Shown piece after piece: positions 1 to 5,847 of a stretch of DNA of 12,351 bases. A program made the position numbers and the translations under genes. The DNA lies in NCBI GenBank assembly GCA_030431355.1, contig JAUIJG010000137.1:1-12351 (forward strand). The letters run 5' to 3'. The notes under the pieces were generated by a model. The model was not told the origin of the DNA. It ran no database searches and saw only the letters and a list, made by a program, of their open reading frames with translations. Origin of the DNA: a bacterium (GTDB lineage Bacteria > Cyanobacteriota > Vampirovibrionia > Obscuribacterales > Obscuribacteraceae). The stretch's first letter is position 1; each line of letters opens with the position of its first letter.

Positions 1-184
1 GACAGTTTATTTCGTAGGGAGGTTCTTTGCTCTGTAGACTTATCTTTTCGGTTTTTAGATTTGATGTTTTCGATTCCACTTTCTCATTGGCCATGGCAGC
101 AAACGAAGAGAGGCTGAGTATACAGAAAAGCCCTGCCATGAATGTTCTTGCCAGTAAACGGGGAAGTTTATTTGACTTTCTCAA
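1..184 (-). CDS. Exported protein of unknown function, N-terminal 61 residues only (cut by window edge)
   Basis: The frame is open from a TTG at 182-184 down to position 1 and leaves the window. The TTG is preceded by a perfect AGGAGG (190-195) with a 5-nt spacer, which is the best ribosome-binding site in the window and is why I trust this start. The predicted protein opens with a basic n-region (MRKSNKLPRLLAR), then a hydrophobic stretch (about residues 14-30), then an AMA-type signal peptidase I site with cleavage likely after residue 32, before NEKVES. The mature part seen so far is hydrophilic and rich in Lys, Ser and Glu, with a Cys at the last visible codon. It overlaps the 3' end of the DUF4239 gene by 17 nt, so the two are probably translationally coupled in one operon. 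I do not recognise the family from 61 residues. The signal peptide is well supported; the role is unknown. Confidence 0.8.
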   Translation of the reverse strand, partial: MRKSNKLPRLLARTFMAGLFCILSLSSFAAMANEKVESKTSNLKTEKISLQSKEPPYEINC

Positions 185-1016
185 GGTGACCTCCTGCTTC
201 TTTGATCTTCATGATGTTCAGTTTGTCCTGATCAGGAAGAGTATTCATACCCTGCTTGCGGTAAGTGAATATCGCGCGGGCGGCAATAAATCCTTCCGGT
301 TCCAGGCGATAGACTCCGGAAAATGGATAGCCGAATAGATAGACCAGGTAGATGTTTAATGAGACGCTGGCTGCTACTATGCCGGTCATAATGATTTGTC
401 CGGATGTCTTCTCCAGACCGAAGAAATAAGTGAAAAATATAGTGAAGAGAGCACCTGTAATAAGCACCATCCAGAGAATGCTTGAGACTCCGTGGGCGCT
501 GGAGACCAATCTCTTTCTGCGACTATCCCCGAATACCGACATCTCTTCCAGGGCGAGGGAGCGAATCTCTTGTTGGGAGTCATTCTCCGGCTCGCAGGAG
601 ATCAACTCCGTCCATAAACTGTTGGCCGCTATTGTCGCTTTGCGGCTAAAGGAGCAAGTTTGCATGGACTGCCACTCTTCTTCGACCACCGTGTTTACGT
701 AGTTGCTTGCGATGGATTGAACCTTTAGCTTGGACTGGGATGGCAAACCGGAGGCCAGTATGTAGATGTTGACGATAGAGTTGGCTTCGCTTTCTATCGT
801 TACGCGTAGTTCGTTCATGGAGTTCATCGCGTCAACCACTATAAGTCCCAGAAGGACTGCGTATAGGGTGCCGACTACCTGGAACATATTACCTGCTACG
901 TTATTGTAGGTTTTGAGGGTCTCCACGCCGATGAGCTTTCGAATACCGAGGCAGCCCATTCCCGCCAGGAAGAAGCTAAGTACGATTATCAGGATACCTA
1001 TCGCAATTGCAGTCAA
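168..1016 (-). CDS. DUF4239-family (bestrophin-like) integral membrane protein
   Basis: The length (282 residues) and layout match DUF4239 proteins. There are two N-terminal membrane segments (about residues 2-19 and 45-64, the second with the family-like AVLLGLIVV), then a soluble helical region of about 110 residues starting with conserved-looking ESEANSIVNIY. Two more membrane segments follow (about 178-200 and 207-228), then YPFSG at 230-234 and a short polar tail. Some DUF4239 proteins are described as bestrophin-like, but no transport activity can be claimed here. I chose TTG at 1014-1016 because AGGAG (1027-1031) lies 10 nt upstream. An in-frame TTG at 1023-1025 would be only 1 nt from that AGGAG and is unlikely. 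The gene sits downstream of the acidic small protein and overlaps the exported-protein gene by 17 nt, suggesting co-transcription. Family assignment is from recognised sequence pattern; function is unknown. Confidence 0.8.
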   Translation of the reverse strand: MTAIAIGILIIVLSFFLAGMGCLGIRKLIGVETLKTYNNVAGNMFQVVGTLYAVLLGLIVVDAMNSMNELRVTIESEANSIVNIYILASGLPSQSKLKVQSIASNYVNTVVEEEWQSMQTCSFSRKATIAANSLWTELISCEPENDSQQEIRSLALEEMSVFGDSRRKRLVSSAHGVSSILWMVLITGALFTIFFTYFFGLEKTSGQIIMTGIVAASVSLNIYLVYLFGYPFSGVYRLEPEGFIAARAIFTYRKQGMNTLPDQDKLNIMKIKEAGGHLEKVK

Positions 1017-1056
1017 TGGTGACAATCTCCTGTTCTTGAGTAGTGGTATTAAATAT

Positions 1057-1127
1057 AGTGCCCAGGGCTTGATTTCCTTTTGGGCGTGTGACTTTGGATT
1101 TCACGCCTGGAAAGAGCCCCGGGCACT
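1057..1127. other. Large imperfect hairpin with a nested inner hairpin
   Basis: Arms 1057-1069 and 1115-1127 pair over 13 bp with a single A/C mismatch. Inside them a second stem pairs GGCGTG (1083-1088) with CACGCC (1102-1107). On the plus strand the outer arm runs into TTTT (1127-1130), as in an intrinsic terminator, but no plus-strand gene lies upstream. On the minus strand the structure sits in the leader of the DUF4239 gene, about 40 nt before its start, and is followed by AT-rich sequence. It could be a terminator, an attenuator or a structured leader RNA; the sequence does not decide. Confidence 0.5.
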
Positions 1128-1147
1128 TTTAATCTGGGTTTTGGGAA

Positions 1148-1175
1148 ATGATTGAGAATATGCTTACTCAATCAT
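1148..1175 (-). terminator. Possible weak terminator hairpin after the acidic-protein gene
   Basis: A perfect 9-bp stem (ATGATTGAG at 1148-1156 with CTCAATCAT at 1167-1175) has a 10-nt loop and lies 14 nt past the stop of the acidic-protein gene on the minus strand. On that strand the stem is followed by TTTCCC, so the U-run is short and the stem is AT-rich. Termination would be partial at best, consistent with read-through into the DUF4239 gene. Confidence 0.4.
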
Positions 1176-1189
1176 CTCTCCCTCGTCGC

Positions 1190-1507
1190 TCAATCTACTA
1201 GAGCGACTCTGGATTCCTCTTCCTCTTCTTCCTCTTCTTCGTCCAGATCGTCGGTGATTCTTTCAAGTTCAGATTCAAAGATGTCGCTTGGATCTATCTC
1301 TTCTTCAATTTCGGAAAGCGGATCTTCCACTCCTAGAATTTCCAGAGCAGGAACCATTGTTCTGGTGATGATTTCATCCAATAGCTCTTCGATGATCTCC
1401 GGATCTGCTTTAGTTGAATGGGCTGTCAAAACGCCCATATCACTTTCAAGGGACTTGAGTTGTTGCAGGGCGTAGAGTAAATACTTTTCAACAGGCACTT
1501 CGGTCAT
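1190..1507 (-). CDS. Small, strongly acidic hypothetical protein with a polyglutamate tail
   Basis: A 105-residue protein I do not recognise. The first half (about residues 5-60) looks helical and amphipathic (KYLLYALQQLKSL, EIIEELLDEIITRTMVPAL). The second half is dominated by Asp and Glu and includes nine consecutive Glu at 90-98, before a short SRVALVD end. No signal peptide, membrane segment or cysteine is present, so it is probably cytoplasmic. The ATG at 1505-1507 is preceded by AGGAG with a 10-nt spacer, which supports the start. It is the first gene of the probable minus-strand operon with the DUF4239 and exported-protein genes, and is divergent from the large signalling gene. The polyglutamate tract is encoded by mixed GAA/GAG codons. 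Such tails can act as charge-based binding segments or disordered linkers, but that is inference. Confidence 0.75.
   Translation of the reverse strand: MTEVPVEKYLLYALQQLKSLESDMGVLTAHSTKADPEIIEELLDEIITRTMVPALEILGVEDPLSEIEEEIDPSDIFESELERITDDLDEEEEEEEEESRVALVD
1208..1246. repeat. Trinucleotide GAA/GAG (TTC/CTC) simple repeat within a coding region
   Basis: The plus strand reads as a run of CTT/TTC/CTC triplets, encoding the Glu-rich end of the acidic protein on the minus strand. The repeat unit is a multiple of three, so slippage would change tail length without breaking the frame. The codons are mixed GAA and GAG, which lowers slippage risk. Confidence 0.7.
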
Positions 1508-1582
1508 GATATATAGACTCCTGGTTCAGGTGTTTAACACAGTCACTAATTTTTGCAGGTCCAGAAGACAATTTGAATCACC

Positions 1583-1618
1583 AAAGCCTTATATTTTTTC
1601 TCCCTGGACGAAGGCTTT
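1583..1618 (+). terminator. Terminator-like hairpin in the divergent intergenic region
   Basis: AAAGCCTT (1583-1590) pairs perfectly with AAGGCTTT (1611-1618) around a 20-nt loop, and the right arm runs into TTCC, giving five T in a row on the plus strand. It lies 155 nt before the plus-strand signalling gene and upstream of the minus-strand operon, so no annotated transcript needs to end here. It might be a leader element or attenuator. The loop is long for an efficient terminator. Confidence 0.35.
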
Positions 1619-1729
1619 TTCCAAACTGCCGATAATTCAGTCACTCGAAGGAAGGATTTTTGGTTAATTCCATAGAATTTGGAGGGTAATTGCCCAGCAA
1701 GGGGTTTGCTTTGCTGTTCTCCGGGTTAT

Positions 1730-1780
1730 ATGAATAAAGGAGTCCTTTCTTTCTCGCGAAATTGCCAATCGTATGTTTAG
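1730..1780 (+). CDS. Possible 16-residue leader ORF overlapping the start of the PATAN gene
   Basis: An ATG at 1730 opens a 16-codon frame (MNKGVLSFSRNCQSYV) whose TAG (1778-1780) ends 5 nt after the downstream ATG at 1773. The large gene has no well-placed Shine-Dalgarno of its own: the nearest AGGAG, at 1738-1742, lies 30 nt away and inside this small frame. Termination of a leader next to the ATG could allow re-initiation. No ribosome-binding site is obvious for the small ORF itself, so this is tentative. Confidence 0.25.
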   Translation: MNKGVLSFSRNCQSYV

Positions 1781-3851
1781 CAACAAAGACGTTATCCCGG
1801 TACAGGATTATCGAATAGACACCTATCCTTCTTTGAAGGAGCTGTCCGAGTATACTCAAAAAGCCCTGCAAGTCAGGGGGATGAAGCACGTATACATTTG
1901 GGAGGACAAGGAAGTCCACAAGACTTTCAAGCTGGCGATGTTGGCCAAGCAAGGGATTCCCGAAATGGAGTGGTGGCTGCACGAAGACTCCGTGGTGGGC
2001 AGCCGCATGATCTGGTTCTACAAAACCAAGGACATGCACCTGATATTCGCTAATATGTGCGAAGCGGTGGGGGCGCCAGCCTCTTTGCATGAAGAGGAGA
2101 TCGAAGCGCACCGGCAGGCTAAGAAAAATTTTGAAAAGGAGAAAGAGAAGCGTAGCTCTCTGGGCGATAGGCTTGTGAAGAAGAAGACCCGCGATATCAC
2201 AGCGGGGGCTTATGAAACTTCTGAGGAGCTTGATCCTCAGTCAGCCGGAGCTTCAGGCGGTCCTGGTCCTGGTTCAGGTCTGGGTCTCGGTACCTACTCC
2301 GGAGCGATGGTTGAAAGTGAAATACCCCTGCCTAATGCCAACGCTGGAGCGGCTGAAGATTATGCCCAGACAACAATGTCCAGGATCATGGGCGGAGATC
2401 TTAAGATTCGACCGATAGGAGCGATACTGAACACTGCCGCCCAGGCTGATGTCACCGGGCACCTCACGTTGAGCGGACCTGGTGGACAGGCGGTGGTCCA
2501 GTTCGGGCTGGGACGACCGGTGCATGCCTATTCAGATTCTGGAAAAGAAGGGACCGATGTTTTATTGGAACTCTTTACCTGGAGAGAAGGTTTCGCTGAG
2601 TTCCAGGATGAGGTGCAGCCGGAGTCGGCAAGCATTCAAGAGTCCGTGGAGGAACTCGTCCAGCAAGGGGAGGCATTGCTCGCGAACTACGACTTCTTGG
2701 AGCGCAACAATATCAATGAGATTTCTATTCTCCAGCAGCCGCCTATAAAGCTGTCGGAAGATAAAATGTTGGAGCGTTTGCAAGATGGAGCCTTATTAGG
2801 ACTGAAGGTCCAGCAGTACTTTGTCGAGAATGTCGACGGTATGCAAACCATAGCCCAGATCGCCGGAAGAGCCAATCTGAACAAGTCCCGGTGGGTCGGA
2901 ATCGTTGGCAATCTGCTCAAGTTGGGTCTGGTTCATACTCCAGACGGTCAGTCCCTGAATCAAACGGCCAAGAAACAAAGGGTTGATCCGATGCAATTGC
3001 CGGGCAACAGTGCGGAAAAAGCCTTTCAAGATGCCGTTAATCAAAATTCCGGTGCCAGCCCTGGTCCCAGTGAGGGAGGCTCTGATGCCGGTGCCAAGCC
3101 GAGGAAGTCTGCTTCCCGAGGAAAAGCGGCTCCCCTTCCACCAAGCTTCTTGTTCAATAAAGGTGCTGCCGGTCAAGATACTCCCAGCCAGGGTGGAAAC
3201 TGGCCAGGAGCGTCCGAGACTCCGGAGGAATCTGCCGTTTCTGAAGCAAGTTCCGGCATGGAAGCCAATACCGGACCTGCGCAGGGTTCCGCATCCAGCG
3301 CCTGGCGCATGCTTGGCATTCCCCAGGCTGAGTTTGCCGTGGAGCAGAGCAAAGCCGAGGAAGGCAGGGCAAAGCTCTTGCATCCGGTCACGGGAGTCTA
3401 TTCCTTTGAAGGATTCCAATTTCTTTTGAATCAGGAGTTTGCCAGAGCTTTCAGGTTCGGAACCGAATTCACTCTGGTTTTATTCTGCGTCGACCTGACC
3501 ATTGATCCTGAGTCTGTCTCCGAAGAAACCGTGGTTGCTATCGCCCGCAGTATTCAGGAGATTACAAGGGAAGTGGATCATTTCGGCCACTTCGGCAGCA
3601 ACGCCTTCGGTATGGTGTTGCCGGGAGTTAATTCAGGCCAGGCTGTGGCACTTTGCCAGAGAATCAGCGGAGACCTTCCAAACAGAGTCACTGACCTTGC
3701 TCGCTTCGGTCCATCTATTCACTTCGGGCTTGCGTCTGTCCCGGCTGACGCCCAACAATTGCCTGTTCTGGTATCATCTGCGCAAAAGGCTATGATGAGC
3801 GCGGTTCAATCCGGCTCCCCCCTGGTGCAGGCTTCTCAACTGCAACAGTAG
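1773..3851 (+). CDS. PATAN (DUF4388) signalling protein with a C-terminal degenerate GGDEF-like domain
   Basis: A 692-residue soluble protein in clear modules. Residues about 15-105 form an unrecognised, Trp- and Tyr-rich globular N-terminus. A charged helix (105-140) and a Gly/Pro linker (155-180) follow. Residues about 215-320 are a PATAN/DUF4388 domain: GHLTLSGPGGQAVVQFGLGR, then HAYSDSGKEGTDVLLELFTW and a WREGFAEF strand, as in the family. Residues 330-390 look like the small helical module that often follows PATAN (ENVDGMQTIAQIAG, LLKLGLVHT). Residues 405-530 are low-complexity linker. Residues about 535-680 have the fold signature of a GGDEF domain (TGVYSFEGFQFLLNQEFARA, FTLVLFCVD, GMVLPG), but GSNAF (608-612) replaces GGDEF, so diguanylate cyclase activity is very unlikely. 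PATAN is known from cyanobacterial PatA-type regulators and other bacterial signalling proteins. The likely role is a cytoplasmic adaptor or sensor; ligand and partner are unknown. Start at ATG 1773 lacks a good Shine-Dalgarno. Confidence 0.85.
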   Translation: MFSNKDVIPVQDYRIDTYPSLKELSEYTQKALQVRGMKHVYIWEDKEVHKTFKLAMLAKQGIPEMEWWLHEDSVVGSRMIWFYKTKDMHLIFANMCEAVGAPASLHEEEIEAHRQAKKNFEKEKEKRSSLGDRLVKKKTRDITAGAYETSEELDPQSAGASGGPGPGSGLGLGTYSGAMVESEIPLPNANAGAAEDYAQTTMSRIMGGDLKIRPIGAILNTAAQADVTGHLTLSGPGGQAVVQFGLGRPVHAYSDSGKEGTDVLLELFTWREGFAEFQDEVQPESASIQESVEELVQQGEALLANYDFLERNNINEISILQQPPIKLSEDKMLERLQDGALLGLKVQQYFVENVDGMQTIAQIAGRANLNKSRWVGIVGNLLKLGLVHTPDGQSLNQTAKKQRVDPMQLPGNSAEKAFQDAVNQNSGASPGPSEGGSDAGAKPRKSASRGKAAPLPPSFLFNKGAAGQDTPSQGGNWPGASETPEESAVSEASSGMEANTGPAQGSASSAWRMLGIPQAEFAVEQSKAEEGRAKLLHPVTGVYSFEGFQFLLNQEFARAFRFGTEFTLVLFCVDLTIDPESVSEETVVAIARSIQEITREVDHFGHFGSNAFGMVLPGVNSGQAVALCQRISGDLPNRVTDLARFGPSIHFGLASVPADAQQLPVLVSSAQKAMMSAVQSGSPLVQASQLQQ

Positions 3852-3859
3852 AGTTCGTA

Positions 3860-4384
3860 TTATGTAGGTTCTCTTTCTTCGTTCTCTTCCGAAATTTCCG
3901 GATCTGAGCTTGTGGACCCTTTTTTGAATTGCATAGTCAGCGCGATAGCACCGAATATAATGCCAAATATCAAAGAAGAGATAGCATAGTAGATGCTGGT
4001 GCCTTCAAACAAATTCCAGCGAACGACTAGATAGGCTTCCTGGGGAAAGATTTTGTTGTAGTGAACCATCACTTTTATGCCGTCTTCTTTTTCAGTCTGG
4101 AAAAATTCGCTTTCGGCCTGGGTGAATTGATTGGGACTTACTTTGCTCGATTCATATTTTTTGCCATCTACCAAATATTCATAACGCACGGACTGATCGT
4201 TTGAGCCTCTTGTTGTTTTGATGACCCGGCTCAGAAGTTTGCCTTCCTGTATTGGCCAGGTTTGAACTTCTTTTACTTTCTTGTAATCGAGATAGATGCC
4301 AAGCGAAAACACGATGCCCACCGCTAGAAAAATAATGGCGATGAACCAGAACCAGTTTTTTAGCCGAAGGCTGTCTTCATTCAT
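3860..4384 (-). CDS. DUF3592-family membrane protein
   Basis: A 174-residue protein with a membrane segment near each end (about residues 11-31 and 130-152) and a soluble segment between. The central part has the DUF3592 pattern: W43 followed by EGKLLSRVI, then VRYEYLVDGKKYESSKV (about 66-82) and VMVHYNKIFPQEAYL (about 105-119), where the family usually has a V-x-V-x-Y-x-P-x-x-P-x-x-A/S-x-L motif. The C-terminus is a polar, Glu-rich tail. DUF3592 proteins are common in bacteria and their function is unknown. The gene ends only 8 nt from the stop of the convergent PATAN gene, with no terminator between them, so the two transcripts must overlap. ATG 4382-4384 is chosen; only a weak GGA lies upstream. 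Confidence 0.75.
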   Translation of the reverse strand: MNEDSLRLKNWFWFIAIIFLAVGIVFSLGIYLDYKKVKEVQTWPIQEGKLLSRVIKTTRGSNDQSVRYEYLVDGKKYESSKVSPNQFTQAESEFFQTEKEDGIKVMVHYNKIFPQEAYLVVRWNLFEGTSIYYAISSLIFGIIFGAIALTMQFKKGSTSSDPEISEENEEREPT

Positions 4385-4563
4385 ATTGAGGGATCCGTTT
4401 ATTTTGTGCGCTCACTTCGATTGAGACAGACAATTCTAGCCTATCTCTTAATTGTGGAGAGATGGGAACGTTTCCAATGCGCCTCTTTGATACATTTTGG
4501 TTTATGATGTATCGGTTCCTGGCTGGAAATATTGTTGGGATCTTCGCATAGGACGAATACTTA

Positions 4564-5310
4564 ATGGCGGTTTTTAGCTTAAACGATAGTGAAAAGGCGG
4601 AGTTGAAGTCGTATTCAATATGGGAAGATGACTGTCCGCTTGCCCTGGAACGCCTGGTCAATGTGCATATCTCCTACTATGGCTTTGATGGCGAGCTGCG
4701 GGATGACGGAATAATCACTGTTATGGATGCGTTGGCCACTTCTGTGGAAGCTATCTTCAAGGAGCTTTCCGGGGAAAAATTTCCTGTGGCCCGGATATTG
4801 CCGATTCAGCATTATCAGGGTGATGATGAACTATCAATGACCAGTAACAATAGCTCCTCTTTCAATTGCAGGCGCATCGCGGGTAGTGCATCATTTTCTA
4901 TTCACTCATACGGCGCAGCCATCGACCTCAACCCACTACAAAATCCGTTTCTTACCATTGATGAGAGTAAAGGACAGGTCCAGGTGCACCCTGCGGAGGG
5001 GTGGCAGTTTTTGAACAGGCGAAATCAGAAACCCGGCATGGTTGAGGGTGTTATATCTGTTTTTAAAAAGCATGGATTTACCATCTGGGGCGGAGACTGG
5101 ACTACTCCGATTGATTATCACCACTTCCAGCTCCCGCGAATTCTGGCAGAGCTAATGGCTTTCATGGAGCCGGAAGATGCTTCAGAGCTTTTTGAAATTT
5201 CAAAGGGGCGAACCCTGAAGACTGATGCCGACTATGAACTCCTGGCTGATGGTTACCGAAAAAGTACAGGAGGTTTCCTCCGTCGACTGGAGAGGGATTT
5301 ATTCGATTGA
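4564..5310 (+). CDS. M15-family zinc D-alanyl-D-alanine carboxypeptidase / peptidoglycan endopeptidase (Peptidase_M15_4 type)
   Basis: A 248-residue protein with the complete active-site pattern of the VanY/endolysin-like M15 peptidases. SSFNCR (98-103) and SIHSYGAAIDLNPLQNPF (112-129) supply zinc ligands H114 and D121. PGMV lies at 157-160 and GFTIWGGDW at 171-179. DYHHF (184-188) supplies the likely catalytic D184 and third zinc ligand H187. Family members cut peptide cross-links or terminal D-Ala of peptidoglycan stems. No signal peptide or membrane segment is visible: the N-terminus (MAVFSLNDSEKAELKSYS) is polar. The enzyme may therefore be cytoplasmic, act on recycled muropeptides, or be released by another route. 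About 60 C-terminal residues beyond the catalytic domain are helical and charged, with no recognised fold. The ATG is preceded by AGGA about 9 nt upstream. The family call is firm; the exact bond cleaved is not. Confidence 0.88.
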   Translation: MAVFSLNDSEKAELKSYSIWEDDCPLALERLVNVHISYYGFDGELRDDGIITVMDALATSVEAIFKELSGEKFPVARILPIQHYQGDDELSMTSNNSSSFNCRRIAGSASFSIHSYGAAIDLNPLQNPFLTIDESKGQVQVHPAEGWQFLNRRNQKPGMVEGVISVFKKHGFTIWGGDWTTPIDYHHFQLPRILAELMAFMEPEDASELFEISKGRTLKTDADYELLADGYRKSTGGFLRRLERDLFD

Positions 5311-5847
5311 GGTTCGACGGGCGATCACGGCTTTTCTTGGTATATCTACAAGTTTATTTAGAATACGGATTCTTTTTATGGACTCAGTGATTCATTGTTA
5401 TTGAACCTTCAGAGTCTGAGCTGATTAACAGAAGCTCAAGCAAGGCTGATAATAGGGAGTTATGTTCCAAAGCAAAAGATGATCGCTTAAAAGCCCTTCT
5501 AATCCGGGCTTTTGAGCGAATAGCTGTATTCTATTCCATTCCTGGAGAAGAGCTACTGTCATGTCTCCGAATTCTGATCGTGATTCTCTCTGTGTTGTAC
5601 TAATATGCATTGTAGTAGCAAGGGCACCAAAGGTAGTGGCTTAGTCCTTGAGCTGTTTTTCATCTAATTGGGTGATGGTTTTGTAGATTGAAAATTCCAA
5701 TGCCTGGAAAGCTCTTCACAGCAGGGTTTGAGTGGGGTTTTTAGTTGCGGTGAAACATAAGAGAGAGTATCGGCTTAGAATTTATAATCTTTGGAACCTT
5801 TGAACTCTGGTTGGCTAAAACCGTCATTTGAGCCTATAGGAAGAATC
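5311..5847. other. Long intergenic region without a supported gene
   Basis: These 537 bases lie between the M15 peptidase stop and the TPR gene stop (the genes converge). They are AT-richer than the preceding genes. Short frames exist on both strands, but none has a ribosome-binding site or a recognisable family. The one strong element is the hairpin at 5483-5519, listed separately. A small stem (TGAGCT/AGCTCA) lies near 5417-5440. It may hold decayed coding DNA. Confidence 0.6.
5483..5519. terminator. Long hairpin between convergent genes, possible bidirectional terminator
   Basis: TCGCTTAAAAGCCC (5483-5496) pairs with GGGCTTTTGAGCGA (5506-5519) over 14 bp, broken only by one G-U-type pair, around a 9-nt loop. 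The arms carry AAAA and TTTT, giving U-rich right arms on either strand, but there is no T-run beyond the stem. It lies 172 nt past the M15 stop and 330 nt past the TPR stop. Termination from either side is plausible but not certain. Confidence 0.5.

Noticed and set aside
1057..1127. The nested stems looked briefly like a tRNA-like cloverleaf
   Set aside because: No T-loop (GTTCRA) or anticodon arm of the right size is present, and the outer stem is too long for an acceptor stem.
1641..2111. 156-codon minus-strand frame opposite the start of the PATAN gene
   Set aside because: Its His- and Pro-rich translation has no family pattern, and it covers the well-supported N-terminal region of the plus-strand gene.
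2796..3419. 207-codon minus-strand frame opposite the PATAN gene linker
   Set aside because: The translation is low complexity (Gly, Ser, Arg) and mirrors the Pro/Gly-rich linker of the real gene.
5425..5610. 61-codon minus-strand frame in the intergenic gap
   Set aside because: It has no Shine-Dalgarno, runs through the 14-bp hairpin and matches no family, so the evidence is too thin to call a gene.
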